The position numbers were made by a program, and so were the translations under genes. 50,054 bases of DNA, taken from assembly GCA_019155205.2 (NCBI GenBank), contig JAHNZQ020000049.1:1604236-1654289 (forward strand), in the 5' to 3' direction. Shown piece by piece: positions 9,703-19,186 of this stretch. Origin of the DNA: Gracilaria vermiculophylla. Its lineage: Eukaryota; Rhodophyta; Florideophyceae; Gracilariales; Gracilariaceae. Positions within the stretch are counted from its first letter, which is position 1. Every line of letters begins with the position of its first letter. Under the pieces are notes generated by a model that worked only from the letters and a program-made list of their open reading frames with translations, searched no databases and was not told where the DNA came from.

Positions 9703-10917
9703 ATGACGCGCGTCGTGCACGCCACCCCCTCCGCTCCGCGGAGGCTTTGTTTCCGCGCGCCGCTGCCGCTTCCGCTGCCGCCGTGTCCCGCCACCCCGTT
9801 CCCCTTCGCCCGTGACGCAGCCCCCAAATTCAACAAGCGCGCTCTATATATACGCGGCGCAGCCAACAAAACAAAGCCGCGCTCCTGCGCGCAGAATGCC
9901 AATCACATCCTCCACTCCGTGCAAAAGCTTCAGCAGACCGGTGAGGGCCATGGCCAGAGGCTCGCAGCAGCCGTGCAACTCATTGACACCACCTGCCGCT
10001 CGTTGCCGCCGCCCAGCGCGCGCCCCCCCAAGGCCGCCGCCGACGCCGCCGCCGCCGCCGCCGCCGAGCTGCATGCCGCACAAACCCTCACCACCCTATA
10101 CGACGAGCTCAAGCGCGCCCAAATCCTACGTACGTTCAACAGCGTGACACTTTCGTCGGCGCGCAGCAGCACTCTTCAAAAGGCGCGCGCCCTCGAGTCG
10201 TTGGCAACCCAGGCCGATATTTCGTTATCGTCGCTCACGCCGCGAACGCGCACAATAGTGCGCTGGCAGTTGGCCGGCGCGCTGGTGGTCATCGTCACGA
10301 TGCAATTGCTTCGTGTGGTTGAGGCGCAGCAACTGGCGCAGCCGTTACTGTTGGCGCTGTTCTGCGCCTACCTGCTGGACATGTTTATCCTCCAAGGAAT
10401 GGTGTTCGAGAGCATCTACACGACGCTTGCTCCGTTGTACGCCGCCAAAATCATCACACACGAGAGCGGCCACTTTCTCAGCGCCTATCTGTTGGGGTTT
10501 GGCGTCCAGGCTTATGCGCTGTCGACACGGCAGGCGCGTCAGAGGGGGCTGCGCGGACAGGGCGCTACCTTATTTAGCAATGTACAGCTGCAATCAGAGA
10601 TGAGCCGTGGTCAGTTAAGTGTTGGAATAATTGAACGGTATGCCGTTGTGCTGATGGGCGGCATTGCTGCCGAGGCGATTGCATACGGAGAGGCAGAGGG
10701 CGGTGATTCTGACGTGCGTGCCTTGCTGCAATTGCTGCAGGGCTTGTCTCCCAGTTGGCAAGCTGATGACGTACGCGTGTTGGCCAGGTGGGCTGCGCTG
10801 CAGGCCACCATTCTGTTGAGACAGCACCAGCTGGCGTTACGCGCGCTCTCGGGCGCCATGAGGGAGCAGTGCAGTGTGGGAACTTGCGTGCAGCGAATCG
10901 AGGCAGCTGTGCGGTAG
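9703..10917 (+). CDS. VIRESCENT3-like membrane metalloprotease (peptidase M41-like), probably plastid
   Basis: This 404-residue protein starts at the first ATG of the frame. It resembles the plant VIR3/At5g27290-type proteins, membrane proteins related to the protease domain of FtsH but lacking the AAA domain. A long Arg/Pro/Ala-rich N-terminus looks like a plastid transit peptide. A moderately conserved helical segment follows, with an Ala run at about residues 110-121. Two hydrophobic helices (about 188-204 and 212-234) come next, then the zinc site HESGH at about 253-257 in HESGHFLSAYLLG. Further on are the family motifs MGGIAAEAIAYG and EGGDSDVRALL; the latter resembles the third metal ligand region of M41. 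The C-terminal RWAALQATILLRQHQ and GTCVQRIE segments also match my memory of the plant family. The plant homologues affect chloroplast development. It is convergent with the MYB gene, 111 bp apart. Confidence 0.8.
   Translation: MTRVVHATPSAPRRLCFRAPLPLPLPPCPATPFPFARDAAPKFNKRALYIRGAANKTKPRSCAQNANHILHSVQKLQQTGEGHGQRLAAAVQLIDTTCRSLPPPSARPPKAAADAAAAAAAELHAAQTLTTLYDELKRAQILRTFNSVTLSSARSSTLQKARALESLATQADISLSSLTPRTRTIVRWQLAGALVVIVTMQLLRVVEAQQLAQPLLLALFCAYLLDMFILQGMVFESIYTTLAPLYAAKIITHESGHFLSAYLLGFGVQAYALSTRQARQRGLRGQGATLFSNVQLQSEMSRGQLSVGIIERYAVVLMGGIAAEAIAYGEAEGGDSDVRALLQLLQGLSPSWQADDVRVLARWAALQATILLRQHQLALRALSGAMREQCSVGTCVQRIEAAVR
9843..9851 (+). promoter_or_regulatory. TATA-box-like sequence inside the protease reading frame
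   Basis: CTATATATA stands out in otherwise very GC-rich DNA, about 140 bp inside the VIR3-like frame. If it is a promoter, the first downstream ATG (9895) opens a different frame that stops at 10147, so it could not make the protease unless there is a sequence error or an intron. Chance occurrence is possible. Confidence 0.3.
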
Positions 10918-11028
10918 TGAAACATATGAGTGTGCGCTTGTCATGTTTACAAACAGTAGAAGTATATATATGTTTAAGTTGACAGACATATGGTAACAGC
11001 ATGAGCAGTAGATGCGGTGCGCAGGCTA

Positions 11029-11883
11029 TCATATGGGTGGGAGCGAGCGCGCGTGCGACGAATGATTATAAGGCGCATAATTATATGCGGCGGCAGTGTG
11101 CGAAGTTAGCCACGGCGCAGATGTGCAAGGAAAGTGCTGGCGATGCGGAGCGTTGTGAAACGGTTGTGGTGGCGGTGGCGGCGGCGGCGGCGGCAGCGAC
11201 GGCAGAGGCAGCGATGACAGGGCGCACGCCGCGGTGCACGGCGACAGCGAGCAGGGCGAGCCAAAGGCAGCAAACGAGTGAGCGGGCGGGGGCGGGGGCT
11301 GCAACGGCTGCGGCAGGGGGTGAGGGGCGGCGTGCACCGTGCCGATGATGCGGTCAATGGAGAAGGGGCCGGAGTTGAAGGCGGCGCACTCCTTAATGGC
11401 GCGCTTCAGCGTGGAGTTGAAGCGGTTCTTGACAGAGTTGTCGGTGCGGCCGGGCAGCATGTGAGCAATGGCGCTCCAGCGGTTGCCCAGACGGCGATGC
11501 GCCTCGAGGATGATGCGATCCTCACGGATGTTCCAGTTCTTCTTCTTGAGGGTGGGGTTGAGCTGGTTAATCCAGCGTTCGCGCGCCTGCTTGCCGGTGC
11601 GGCGGGGGATCTTACGGGCGATGGCAGACCAGTGGCGGGGGCCGTACTTGGAAACGAGGTGCAGCAGCAGCTGGTCCTCGTCGCGGCGCCACGGGCCGCG
11701 CGCGGTGGCGGGAAGGCGGGGATGAGCGGACAGGGCGGGCGATGTGTTGGGCGAGGGCGAGCCGGGAAGATCGGGCTCCAGGTCGGTGACGGAGGATGAC
11801 TGGGAGGAGGGTTGCGAGGGGGCGGTGTTTGAGTTGAGGAGGTCCTGGACGGATATGCGGCGGTTAGTGGGGCTCGGGGACAT
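11029..11883 (-). CDS. R2R3-MYB transcription factor
   Basis: This 284-residue protein has two adjacent MYB DNA-binding repeats. R2 (about residues 62-110) runs from GPWRRDED and holds regularly spaced Trp residues in GPW, RHW and RERW. R3 (about 114-162) has NWNIRED, NRWSAIA and the recognition helix GRTDNSVKNRF. The first R3 Trp is kept, whereas higher-plant R2R3 proteins usually have Phe or Ile there. The last position is Phe instead of Trp. The N-terminus is Ser/Pro-rich, and the C-terminus is Pro/His-rich, as expected for a regulatory tail. The start used is the first true ATG; the frame is open to 12000 only through a non-ATG codon and a proline run made by the G-rich strand. It should act in the nucleus; targets are unknown. 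Divergent from the b5 gene. Confidence 0.92.
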   Translation of the reverse strand: MSPSPTNRRISVQDLLNSNTAPSQPSSQSSSVTDLEPDLPGSPSPNTSPALSAHPRLPATARGPWRRDEDQLLLHLVSKYGPRHWSAIARKIPRRTGKQARERWINQLNPTLKKKNWNIREDRIILEAHRRLGNRWSAIAHMLPGRTDNSVKNRFNSTLKRAIKECAAFNSGPFSIDRIIGTVHAAPHPLPQPLQPPPPPAHSFAAFGSPCSLSPCTAACALSSLPLPSLPPPPPPPPPQPFHNAPHRQHFPCTSAPWLTSHTAAAYNYAPYNHSSHARSLPPI

Positions 11884-12594
11884 GGCGGAGCCGGAGTGGA
11901 GGGAGGTGGTGGAGGTGAGATGGGGAGAGGGATGGGGAAGGGGGGGCGGGGGAGGACGGGGAGCTTTATGAAGAAGTATGGTTGAGGGCGGCGGTTGCAA
12001 TTGAAGCGGGGAAGGACAGTCGATAAAGAGAAATGGGGTGGGGGGGACCTGGGGACAGCAGGACAGGGGGACAGTTGGGGAGGGGAAGGAGAAGGGCGGG
12101 GACAGGGGGAGGGCAGGGCGGACGAAGAGGGCGGAACGGGCGCGGAGGCGGTTGTTGGGAGGGCGGCGGAACAGGAGGGTGGCGGAACAGGATTACGGTC
12201 GGGGGGCGTGGAGGCGGCGAGGTGCAGCGGGCGGCAGGCGCCTTTTAGTAGCGAAGGCGCGGGCGGGGGGGGGGGAGGGGGTTTGAGTGGGAGAGGGGGG
12301 CGGGGGACACGCGCGGCGCGTACGCGATGGCGGGGGGGCGGAAAGCACGCGCGTGGCGGGGGGCGTGACTAGTGAATGAGCGGGGTGACTAGTGGTGACA
12401 AAGAGACGTGACTAGGTGATGCAGCTCTGTTGTGCGTGCGTGACAGGTCACGGTGCGCCTTTTCGCTACGTCATGGAACGGGGCGCGGGGCGGGGGGGCG
12501 AAAAGGCGCGCGCCGCCGCCGCCGCCACCGGCGCTACAGCGAGGGACGGCGCGCGCGCGCGCCCCATGTGTGCGACGCTCCGCTGCGCCGCCGC
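11884..12594. other. G-rich divergent intergenic region
   Basis: Between the MYB and cytochrome b5 genes the plus strand is dominated by G, with many runs of three to nine, and almost free of C for about 450 bp (roughly 11.9-12.37 kb). Open frames on both strands are long here only because of composition. Many G-quadruplex arrangements are possible on the plus strand, which is the template strand for the MYB leader. The two start codons lie at opposite ends, so it probably contains both promoters. I see no gene. Confidence 0.6.
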
Positions 12595-12722
12595 ACCGCC
12601 CAGCCGCTCCATCGTCGCGCCGCCGCGCCGTCGCGCCGCCGCGCCGCCGCGCCGTCGCGCCGCCGCGCCGCTGCGCCGCCGCGCCGCCGCGCCGCTGCGC
12701 CGCTGCCATGCCGCCGCCGCCG
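12595..12722. repeat. CGCCG-rich minisatellite
   Basis: Imperfect short units based on GCCGCCGCG and CGCCGTCGCG are repeated across this stretch and end right at the ATG of the cytochrome b5 gene. All frames are open through it and give Arg/Ala/Pro runs, which explains several long spurious frames on both strands. The copy number is likely to vary between individuals. Confidence 0.75.
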
Positions 12723-13181
12723 CCGCCGACGCTACAGTCGCCGCCGCCACGGGAGCCACCGCCGCCGCTAGAGCCACCGCCGCTAGAGCCGCCGCCGGCG
12801 GCCGAGCAGATGCGCGCCGCGGGGTCGCGGGCGCGGCGCGGCGCGGCGTTGCCGCCGGGGCGGTCGCAGCTAGAGTGGCTGCGCGAGGCGCGCGCCGCGC
12901 GCGTGCGCCCCCCGCCGCGTGCCATCGCGCTGTCTGAGCTGCGCGCGCACAACTCGCGCCGCAGCGCGTGGATTGCGCTGCGCGGCGACGTCTACGATGT
13001 TACGCGCTACGCGCGCTTCCACCCCGGCGGCGAGCGCGTGCTACTTGCCGCCGCCGGCTCCGACGCCACCGCCCTCTTCGACCGCCACCACCCGTGGGTC
13101 AACGCCGCTTTCATGCTCGCCAATTGCTTCCTCGGCCCGCTGCAACACGACGCGCCGTCGCCGCCGCCGCCGCCGCTGTAG
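12708..13181 (+). CDS. cytochrome b5-domain protein, RLF/Ncb5or-like
   Basis: This 157-residue soluble protein has one cytochrome b5 heme-binding domain. The axial ligands are His105 in FHPGG and probably His128 in RHHPWVN. The sequence around the domain (SQLEWLREA near 53, WIALRGDVYDVT near 88, GSDATALFDRHHPWVN) matches plant REDUCED LATERAL ROOT FORMATION and the N-terminal domain of animal Ncb5or (CYB5R4) better than microsomal b5. There is no membrane tail. The N-terminus is a proline/glutamate tract and the C-terminus ends in a proline run. I chose the ATG at 12708 because the upstream extension of the frame begins at a non-ATG codon and consists of minisatellite. It probably transfers electrons in the cytosol; the partner is unknown. 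It ends 57 bp from the convergent three-exon gene. Confidence 0.85.
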   Translation: MPPPPPPTLQSPPPREPPPPLEPPPLEPPPAAEQMRAAGSRARRGAALPPGRSQLEWLREARAARVRPPPRAIALSELRAHNSRRSAWIALRGDVYDVTRYARFHPGGERVLLAAAGSDATALFDRHHPWVNAAFMLANCFLGPLQHDAPSPPPPPL

Positions 13182-13238
13182 TCGCCGCCGCGCAGTAAAC
13201 GCGCCGTCCCCCCCCGGGCGTACCGTACGCCATGCTCC

Positions 13239-14459
13239 TCACGCGCCGCGCCCAACGATGAACACGATAAGGCGCTCGCCCACCCACAGCGGCAGCAGCA
13301 GTACGTTGAACGGCGCGCGCCACGCCAGCGGCCTCGGTCGCAGCTGCGCGTACAGCCCGCAGCAGCTCAGCGCCGCCCACGCTGCCACCACCGCCCACCG
13401 CCCGTCGCGCACCGTCGCCCCCCGCACGTGCCCGTGCCGCACCGCGTACTCGCACAGCGCCGCCACCACCACCGCGCTCCCGCGAGTGGCGCACAGCACG
13501 CTACCCACCACGCGCATCATCGCCCAGCTCGCGCACATCCCCGCGTAGCGAAACGCGTACTTGTTCACCACCTGTCGCCGCCCACGCTCCCGCTCGGTCA
13601 GTCAGTCCGTCTCGCGCGTCGCGTTGCCGCTCCAAAATCTGCTCCGCCCAACCACGTACCGGAATCCATTTCTCGTGTGCCTCCGTCAAACACGCCCGCA
13701 ACAGTGCGCTCGTCAGCGGCGACAGCATTCCGCTCAACACGTCACCAATAGCCGACCCCAGCGTGATCGCCTTGGCGAAGCGCACCCGCAGCGTCGCTGT
13801 CACCGCCACTGCCGCCATGCTCAGCCCTTCCAATGCCGCTGACACGTCGTCAGGGTTCACTGACGCGCTCAGAACCGTCATTCTACGCAGCGCCAGCTCA
13901 GGCGCCGTCAGTTGCTTCACATCCTCCACGCCGTCGCGATTGTCATCCACCTGAGCAGCAACACGCATTGCATTATAGTCACTGTTAGGGCCGTATCCGT
14001 GCGCACCCGTGCGCTCCCCTCTTTCTCCGTGTTTGAAGTTTCACTTACCTTATTGTCTCTGTCCAGTGCGCGACGAGCATTTTGCACTTCGTAATACAAC
14101 GCCGTCACGGCCAGTTGGATACGCTGCCATCCAAATTGTCGCGCCGCCTCGCCGCACTCCACCAGGGTGACGAACGCTCCTCCAAATAGCACCAGGAACA
14201 ACCCATATACCACTGCAAACCATTCCGCTGGCTCATAGGGTTGTAAAGCGTGCCAAAAAGAATATACGCTGCCACACACGACCTCCAACACATGCCCAAT
14301 GTTCTGCAGAGCCGAGGCTGCAAACAGGAGCGCCCGTGTGGGTTCCTCAGTTTCCTGCTGCCTCGTTGCCGCGCGAGTGGTACTGCGCGGCTGCGCTTCG
14401 CGAAGAAATGATTGCTTGGCCGTCGTCACGCGCTGCCTTAGCGTCTCTAGAGAATCCAT
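13239..14459 (-). CDS. conserved membrane protein of unknown function, three exons
   Basis: Three frames on the minus strand join cleanly. Exon 1 is 14459-14049 (137 codons), exon 2 is 13950-13660 (97 codons) and exon 3 is 13571-13239 (110 codons plus stop), all in phase 0. Intron 1 (98 bp) starts GTAAGT and ends CTGCTCAG; intron 2 (88 bp) starts GTACGT and ends CGACAG. The 344-residue product has several hydrophobic segments: VVYGLFLVLFGGAF in exon 1, ITLGSAIGDVLSGML in exon 2 and much of exon 3. The EAHEKWIP segment spliced to VVNKYAFRYAGM, then ASWAMMRVVGSVL, resembles a plant and algal family of uncharacterised membrane proteins with a KWIP motif, recalled from memory and not verified. 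These are the only clear spliceosomal introns in the window. Function and membrane are unknown. Confidence 0.65.
13572..13659 (-). other. intron 2 of the membrane-protein gene
   Basis: It has a GTACGT donor and a CGACAG acceptor and is 88 bp long. Removing it joins KWIP to VVNKYAF in phase 0. Confidence 0.6.
13951..14048 (-). other. intron 1 of the membrane-protein gene
   Basis: It has a consensus GTAAGT donor, a CTGCTCAG acceptor and is 98 bp long. It joins RDNK to VDDNRD in phase 0. Confidence 0.65.
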
Positions 14460-15909
14460 GTTTCAACGTCAGCGCAAGCCGCCACTCTTTGCGGCAACAA
14501 GCTGCGAGATAATAACCCACGTGCGGATTAACGACGATATCTACTTGCCGTGGAGAATACTAAACGCTTGACAGTCTATCGTTGATCACACAGATACGAC
14601 GGTATCCAGAATGTGCTGGTCGGCACGCGTGAGCCTCCGGTTGTAGCGCGCCAATTCGATTTTCTCCTTTTTATGCAGAAGGCTACTAGAGCTACTTTAC
14701 GTGTTACCCATTTTTTTCTACCATTTCGTGCAGTGGCAAACGCTCCCGGCCGCACACCAACTCGAACCGCCTCCTCCATCGGGCGCACTCGACCTTTTCT
14801 CCTCCTTCAACTTTCTGCGAGAGATAATTGTCAGCGAAGCAACGACTTTCCCAACCGTTCGCGACTGCGGAAACCACCATAGCTTTCTGGTTGCCACCAT
14901 GACGTGAGCTTGACTCGCACCCCTCAGTCTACTCTTATGCGCCACTTCGCGTCCCGCCTCGCGAGCCGCCTTGACGCCGGCGATGGCTCCTGCATGCTGC
15001 GCTTGCACGGTGAGCCCATGCTGTTTGTACATTTACAGTCGACGTCCATCCATCCTTGTTCATAAATGTTTTCGAGAAAGCCATGCGATCGCCAACATTC
15101 AGTCTGCGCTCTCTCTATTTCAACGAGCAATTCTCGCGCCGTCCGTCACGGCGGAGAGGGAAGGCGTCACTTTGACATACCGTGCAGCGAGAATGGCTCT
15201 CTCAAATGACGTCTCCCACGTTGCTCATGTGCGAATAATAAACGAGGGCTCATATCGTCGGCAGGCAAGGCGTTCTTCAATTATAATCCCGTGGTTTGGG
15301 ACATGTTGCGCAGGGCTGATATAGTCTTCACTACGTGTACACATATGATTAGCTCGTTGGGTCCTTTAGCTCGAGCAGCGGCAACAAAACATGGATATTG
15401 CTGCTGCGTGGTCGACCCGTCTTGACTTGTGAAACCCGGATTCATTTCTTGTCCAGTTAAAGCGGCTAGCTCGGATCTTTACAAAGTAAGGACGCGGGAG
15501 CAAAGCTCTTGTGAGCTTTGAGAATCAGTGGAAAAAACTTCCCTTTTTTGCAACAATTCGTACGAGCTGAAAATGAAGTCGAATGGGCAACCTGGCTAAC
15601 TCGTTGCCGCGCCATGTGCCAAGTGCCAGCGTCGAACCACGTGGCCCGTTCCATCCGACATCTCATCTCTAGCCCGGAAAACGCAGAAACCACCAACCAC
15701 CGCCCCCAACTAACCGGAGCGCGGCGCGCGGAGCCAATTAACTTCAGATCACGTGGCCGACGTGTCCCACGGCGCTTCCGATTTCGCAATAGCCTAATCT
15801 CTGCCGCATCCACCTCCTCATCAGCCCTTAGAGCACAGAGCTCTGGGAGATACAGCTTTCTGCTCTCCTTGAGCATGCCTTCCCCACTACTGCCCCCGCG
15901 TTTTGTAAA
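14460..15909. other. intergenic region, possibly with an unresolved small spliced gene
   Basis: No complete gene is recognised. On the plus strand a frame at about 14683-14905 looks protein-like, is preceded by a good acceptor (pyrimidines then TTATGCAG) and stops within a GTGAGC donor-like sequence. A second protein-like segment lies at about 14930-15056. I could not find splice sites that keep the phase, so no model is given. From about 15.1 kb on I see only the probable promoter of the oxidase gene. Confidence 0.25.
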
Positions 15910-17409
15910 ATGAACCGTTTGTCCGCCCGTCTTCTTCTTGTAGTCATTGCGTTACGGTTCACTTGCGGCAATGCCAATCCAATTCCCGCTCTGCGAGCCT
16001 GCATTTCCCAGTTTCTCCCAGTCTATACCCCCGGCAATTCAAACTTTCACCGCTTAAAGGCGCTCTCGTTCCGCAACGATTTTGCCACTCCTCTTGCCAT
16101 CGTCGAGCCCCGAAACGAACGTCATGTTTCGCACGTTGTCAAATGCGCCGCCCAAGCCCAAGTTCGAGTCTGTGTGCGCTCGGGTGGCCACTCACTTATT
16201 GGACACAGCCTGTGCAAGGGTTTACTTCTCGACCTTTCCAACATGCGCTTCGTCACCTTCGTCAGCAACAATGTTGCCAACATTCAGCCGGGCGCAAACA
16301 TGGGTGAAGTGCTGTGGCATTTGCACAAACGACGGCGCTGGATGGCTGCAGGGGTTTGTCCCACGGTTGGATTAGCTGGTTATGCGCTCGGAGGAGGCCA
16401 CGGCCCTTATGAGGGCCGACTGGGGCTTGCTTGTGATTCCATGCTATCGCTTCGCATGGTGGATCGTTTTGGGCGAGTTCTGGTCGTTTCACCGTCGAGC
16501 AGACCATTACTTTTTTGGGCAATGTGCGGCGCTGGTGGCGCTCAATTTGGTATCGTCACTTCATTTCAGTGGAAAACCGTCCCGTCTCAGCCATTCGACA
16601 GAGCTGTAGTGTTTCGCTTTCGCTGGCCCGCGGAGCGAGGCGGAGAGTTGTTACAAAAATGGCAGAATTACGGAGAGTGGAACGGAGATGTTTGGTTTAG
16701 AATGGAAGTTTATCATGCCTATCGAGATAAAGCGGTGTTTGGCTATGGTGCCTGCTATAGCGTGAAAAACGTCGCTGATTGCTTGGCGAGATTGAATCAA
16801 GCATCGTTCTTCAACACTCCAGGACGCAGCACGACCTTTATTTCCACTGTGCGGAATGCTCTCGATTTGCACGCCTTCTTCGGGCCTGAGGGTGGATGGG
16901 GAAGCTATCGAGCACCAAACGTTTACAACGCTTTGCTTCAACAACGATGGAAGGAGAGTGGACAGGCGAATGGACGAACCTATCAATCCAGCTTTCTGAG
17001 AAAAATACATAATAATCCGCCTTCAAAAGAGTTCTGGCAACAGTATGTAGACTTTTGCCAAACAGCAGGAGGAAAAAGCAGTATTCCGTGGGTGGTTTGT
17101 GAAATGAATCTGTTCCAAAACGCAATTAATAACAAACAAAACAATGCATTTGCATTTCGCTCAGCCAATATCATTACGCATTACATCGTCGGTGGTGGAA
17201 GCAAAGATGATAGAAGTTTTGTCTACAGCTGGATGAAAACCCATTTCCAGAAATATTCCATCGGTGTGTACGTTAATTATCCGGAGCTACAGCTTCCATA
17301 CTACTCAAAATCGTACTGGGCGCATCACGTAGACTGGCTGAAGCAGGTGAAAATTTCGTATGATCCGTACAATTTCTTTATGAATCCGCAGCCTATACCG
17401 ACCAAGTAA
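15910..17409 (+). CDS. secreted FAD-linked oxidase, berberine-bridge/hexose-oxidase type
   Basis: This 499-residue protein has a signal peptide (about residues 1-22), a PCMH-type FAD-binding domain and a C-terminal BBE segment. Both covalent flavin anchors of this family are visible: His94 in RSGGHSLIGHS and Cys150 in GVCPTVGLAGYALGGGHG. The C-terminus carries the BBE-type YVNYPEL near 455 and a DPYNFFMNPQPIPTK end. Red-algal hexose oxidase belongs to this family, has the same bicovalent flavin and, from memory, a similar tail ending in IPTK. Family members oxidise sugars or alkaloids with O2 and release H2O2, so a secreted carbohydrate oxidase is the likeliest role; the substrate cannot be told from sequence. 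There is no intron. The ATG is directly followed by the signal peptide. Confidence 0.88.
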   Translation: MNRLSARLLLVVIALRFTCGNANPIPALRACISQFLPVYTPGNSNFHRLKALSFRNDFATPLAIVEPRNERHVSHVVKCAAQAQVRVCVRSGGHSLIGHSLCKGLLLDLSNMRFVTFVSNNVANIQPGANMGEVLWHLHKRRRWMAAGVCPTVGLAGYALGGGHGPYEGRLGLACDSMLSLRMVDRFGRVLVVSPSSRPLLFWAMCGAGGAQFGIVTSFQWKTVPSQPFDRAVVFRFRWPAERGGELLQKWQNYGEWNGDVWFRMEVYHAYRDKAVFGYGACYSVKNVADCLARLNQASFFNTPGRSTTFISTVRNALDLHAFFGPEGGWGSYRAPNVYNALLQQRWKESGQANGRTYQSSFLRKIHNNPPSKEFWQQYVDFCQTAGGKSSIPWVVCEMNLFQNAINNKQNNAFAFRSANIITHYIVGGGSKDDRSFVYSWMKTHFQKYSIGVYVNYPELQLPYYSKSYWAHHVDWLKQVKISYDPYNFFMNPQPIPTK

Positions 17410-18937
17410 TCAACTGAATCAAATGCCAATTATAAAAACAAAATGGAATACAATGGTTACGGCCGGCTCATGTGCATGAATTCTCTCGCTCCGAACTCGA
17501 ATAAAAAACCTAATGCCCGATGTTTTGCATTGACGAAGCTGGGTTTCTTTATTTTCTAGTCCGGTACCTGCTCACACATGGCATTTCTTCTATTGCGCAT
17601 GGGCTTCACCATCTTTCAGAATGACATACCACTTACGTTAGCTATCGCGAATTGCCACTTAGGGACTGTAAAACAAGAAGAGTTCGGTCGATAAATCTTT
17701 CAGACAACTGCTTAAAAGTAACTGCGTAGTACTGTAATTATTGTGAGATTTTGAGCAATATTTTTTAATATAAACATGAATAAAAGAACAGCGCAATGAA
17801 AATCATCTTTTTGGCGACAAAACAAATACCCAAATACACAAACATTGCAAACAACTACACAATGTGCAAAAACTTTAGCTTCCAGCATAATGTCTCATAT
17901 ATTGTGCGGGTAGATTATTGACTTCCATTGAAAATTATTCATGTGTTGTGGTAATACTAAAAAAGGTTCTGGATACTTTGAAGATTGTATTCATATACAA
18001 ATACCCAGAAATGCACAAACACCAACAAACAACTTGAACACTTAAGCACTTTTTTTGTGATACGCAATTTCTATCGATAGAGATTGTTTGCATTAGAATA
18101 ATACGCCCAGATTGTTGAGGATGGTTCGGCTATAGTCATAGATATATAATTGCGTATGTATCTGCAAACTGAAGATGATAAAATTTCCAAGCAAGCACCT
18201 TCAAAAATAAAAACGTGTTGGCTTCCTACACACAGAAATTCAGATTTTCTTCCATATTATCGTCATTGTTCAGATTGTTTTAAAAAGAATAGTTGGCACT
18301 TTATTGCTTTGCCACTGTCAATACAATTCGTGTAAAATGGTTATACTACAGCTTTTGAACTAAAACTTCCGAACAACGATAAATGCAGCTTTCTGCAGAT
18401 AAAACATCCGAGTGGCTCTCAAATTGGTGTCAGCTTGTAAATTGTTCTACATATTACAGACGACACTCTATTGCTTTATCACCATTAATACATTCAAAGA
18501 CTAATACTAATACTGGCAGCCACAAGCAATATAAAACACATATTTCCAGCGCAGTGTCTACTTTTCCACGGATGTAGTCAGTAGTTTTGTATAAAACCGA
18601 TCTCTAAGGTATTAACGTATCAAGCATCCTCAACTTCGCTACAGCGCATAAAAAACCTCGAAGTGCAGGTGATGGCTGCCATTACTCCAAAACATGCATG
18701 AAAAATTATTTATATCCTGGCATTTGATTCATATCGCTATTAAATTGAACTTGTAGGAAAGCGTCTGCAGTCTAATTTTCTTCAGATTAGCTCTGTCGAA
18801 GAAATAATAAACATGAAAAAATACATTTTTGACTTTTCTTGAATCACGTTGACCTTTTTAGAATGTTGTGATTATTTGCATTTTTTGTGTATATGCCTAG
18901 TTGTTTTGGTACATTATAAATGCTGTTTTTTGCAGTG
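17410..18937. other. AT-rich intergenic region
   Basis: A sharp drop in GC begins shortly after the oxidase gene. The stretch has many stops in all frames and no coding pattern, TE domain or RNA that I recognise. A phrase resembling AAATACCCA[A/G]A followed by cacaaac occurs twice (about 17.83 and 18.0 kb), suggesting an old, diverged internal repeat. Confidence 0.55.
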
Positions 18938-19157
18938 TAATTTTAAAGGTGGAGGTAAAGAATCGTGATACAAACAAATGTTTACAACATTGATGAACTC
19001 GGTGACCCTCGAAGACAGTAGAAGTCATCCCAATACACTAACTTGACATAAATAGAGACAAACAGAATAGCACAAGTAGAAGTACAAATTAAACGGTTGC
19101 CAAGTCACCAAAAACGTACAAGCATTCATATTCAAACATTCATATCAAACGTTCATA
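18938..19157 (-). repeat. 3' LTR of the copia element
   Basis: It aligns along its length with 22959-23192; both contain the phrases CGTGATACAAACAAATG, AACTCGGTGACC and AAGCATTCATATTCAA. In element orientation it begins TATGAACG directly after the polypurine tract. Confidence 0.8.
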
Positions 19158-19170
19158 TTTTCCCTCTTTT
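19158..19170 (-). other. polypurine tract of the copia element
   Basis: The minus strand reads AAAAGAGGGAAAA, ending exactly where the 3' LTR begins. This is the expected position of the plus-strand primer. Confidence 0.75.
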
Positions 19171-19186
19171 GTAAGGGGCTATAGGT

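Noticed and set aside
9003..9902. 299-codon minus-strand frame
   Set aside because: It overlaps the peroxidase gene in another frame, has no motif, and exists because of high GC.
11884..12000. N-terminal extension of the MYB protein
   Set aside because: It starts at TTG, encodes a proline run from the G-rich strand, and the first ATG is at 11883.
12453..12707. N-terminal extension of the cytochrome b5 protein
   Set aside because: It starts at a GTG codon and consists mainly of minisatellite-encoded repeats.
12416..12952. Several 100-190-codon frames on both strands
   Set aside because: They are Arg/Ala/Gly repeats produced by the CGCCG minisatellite and give no recognisable protein.
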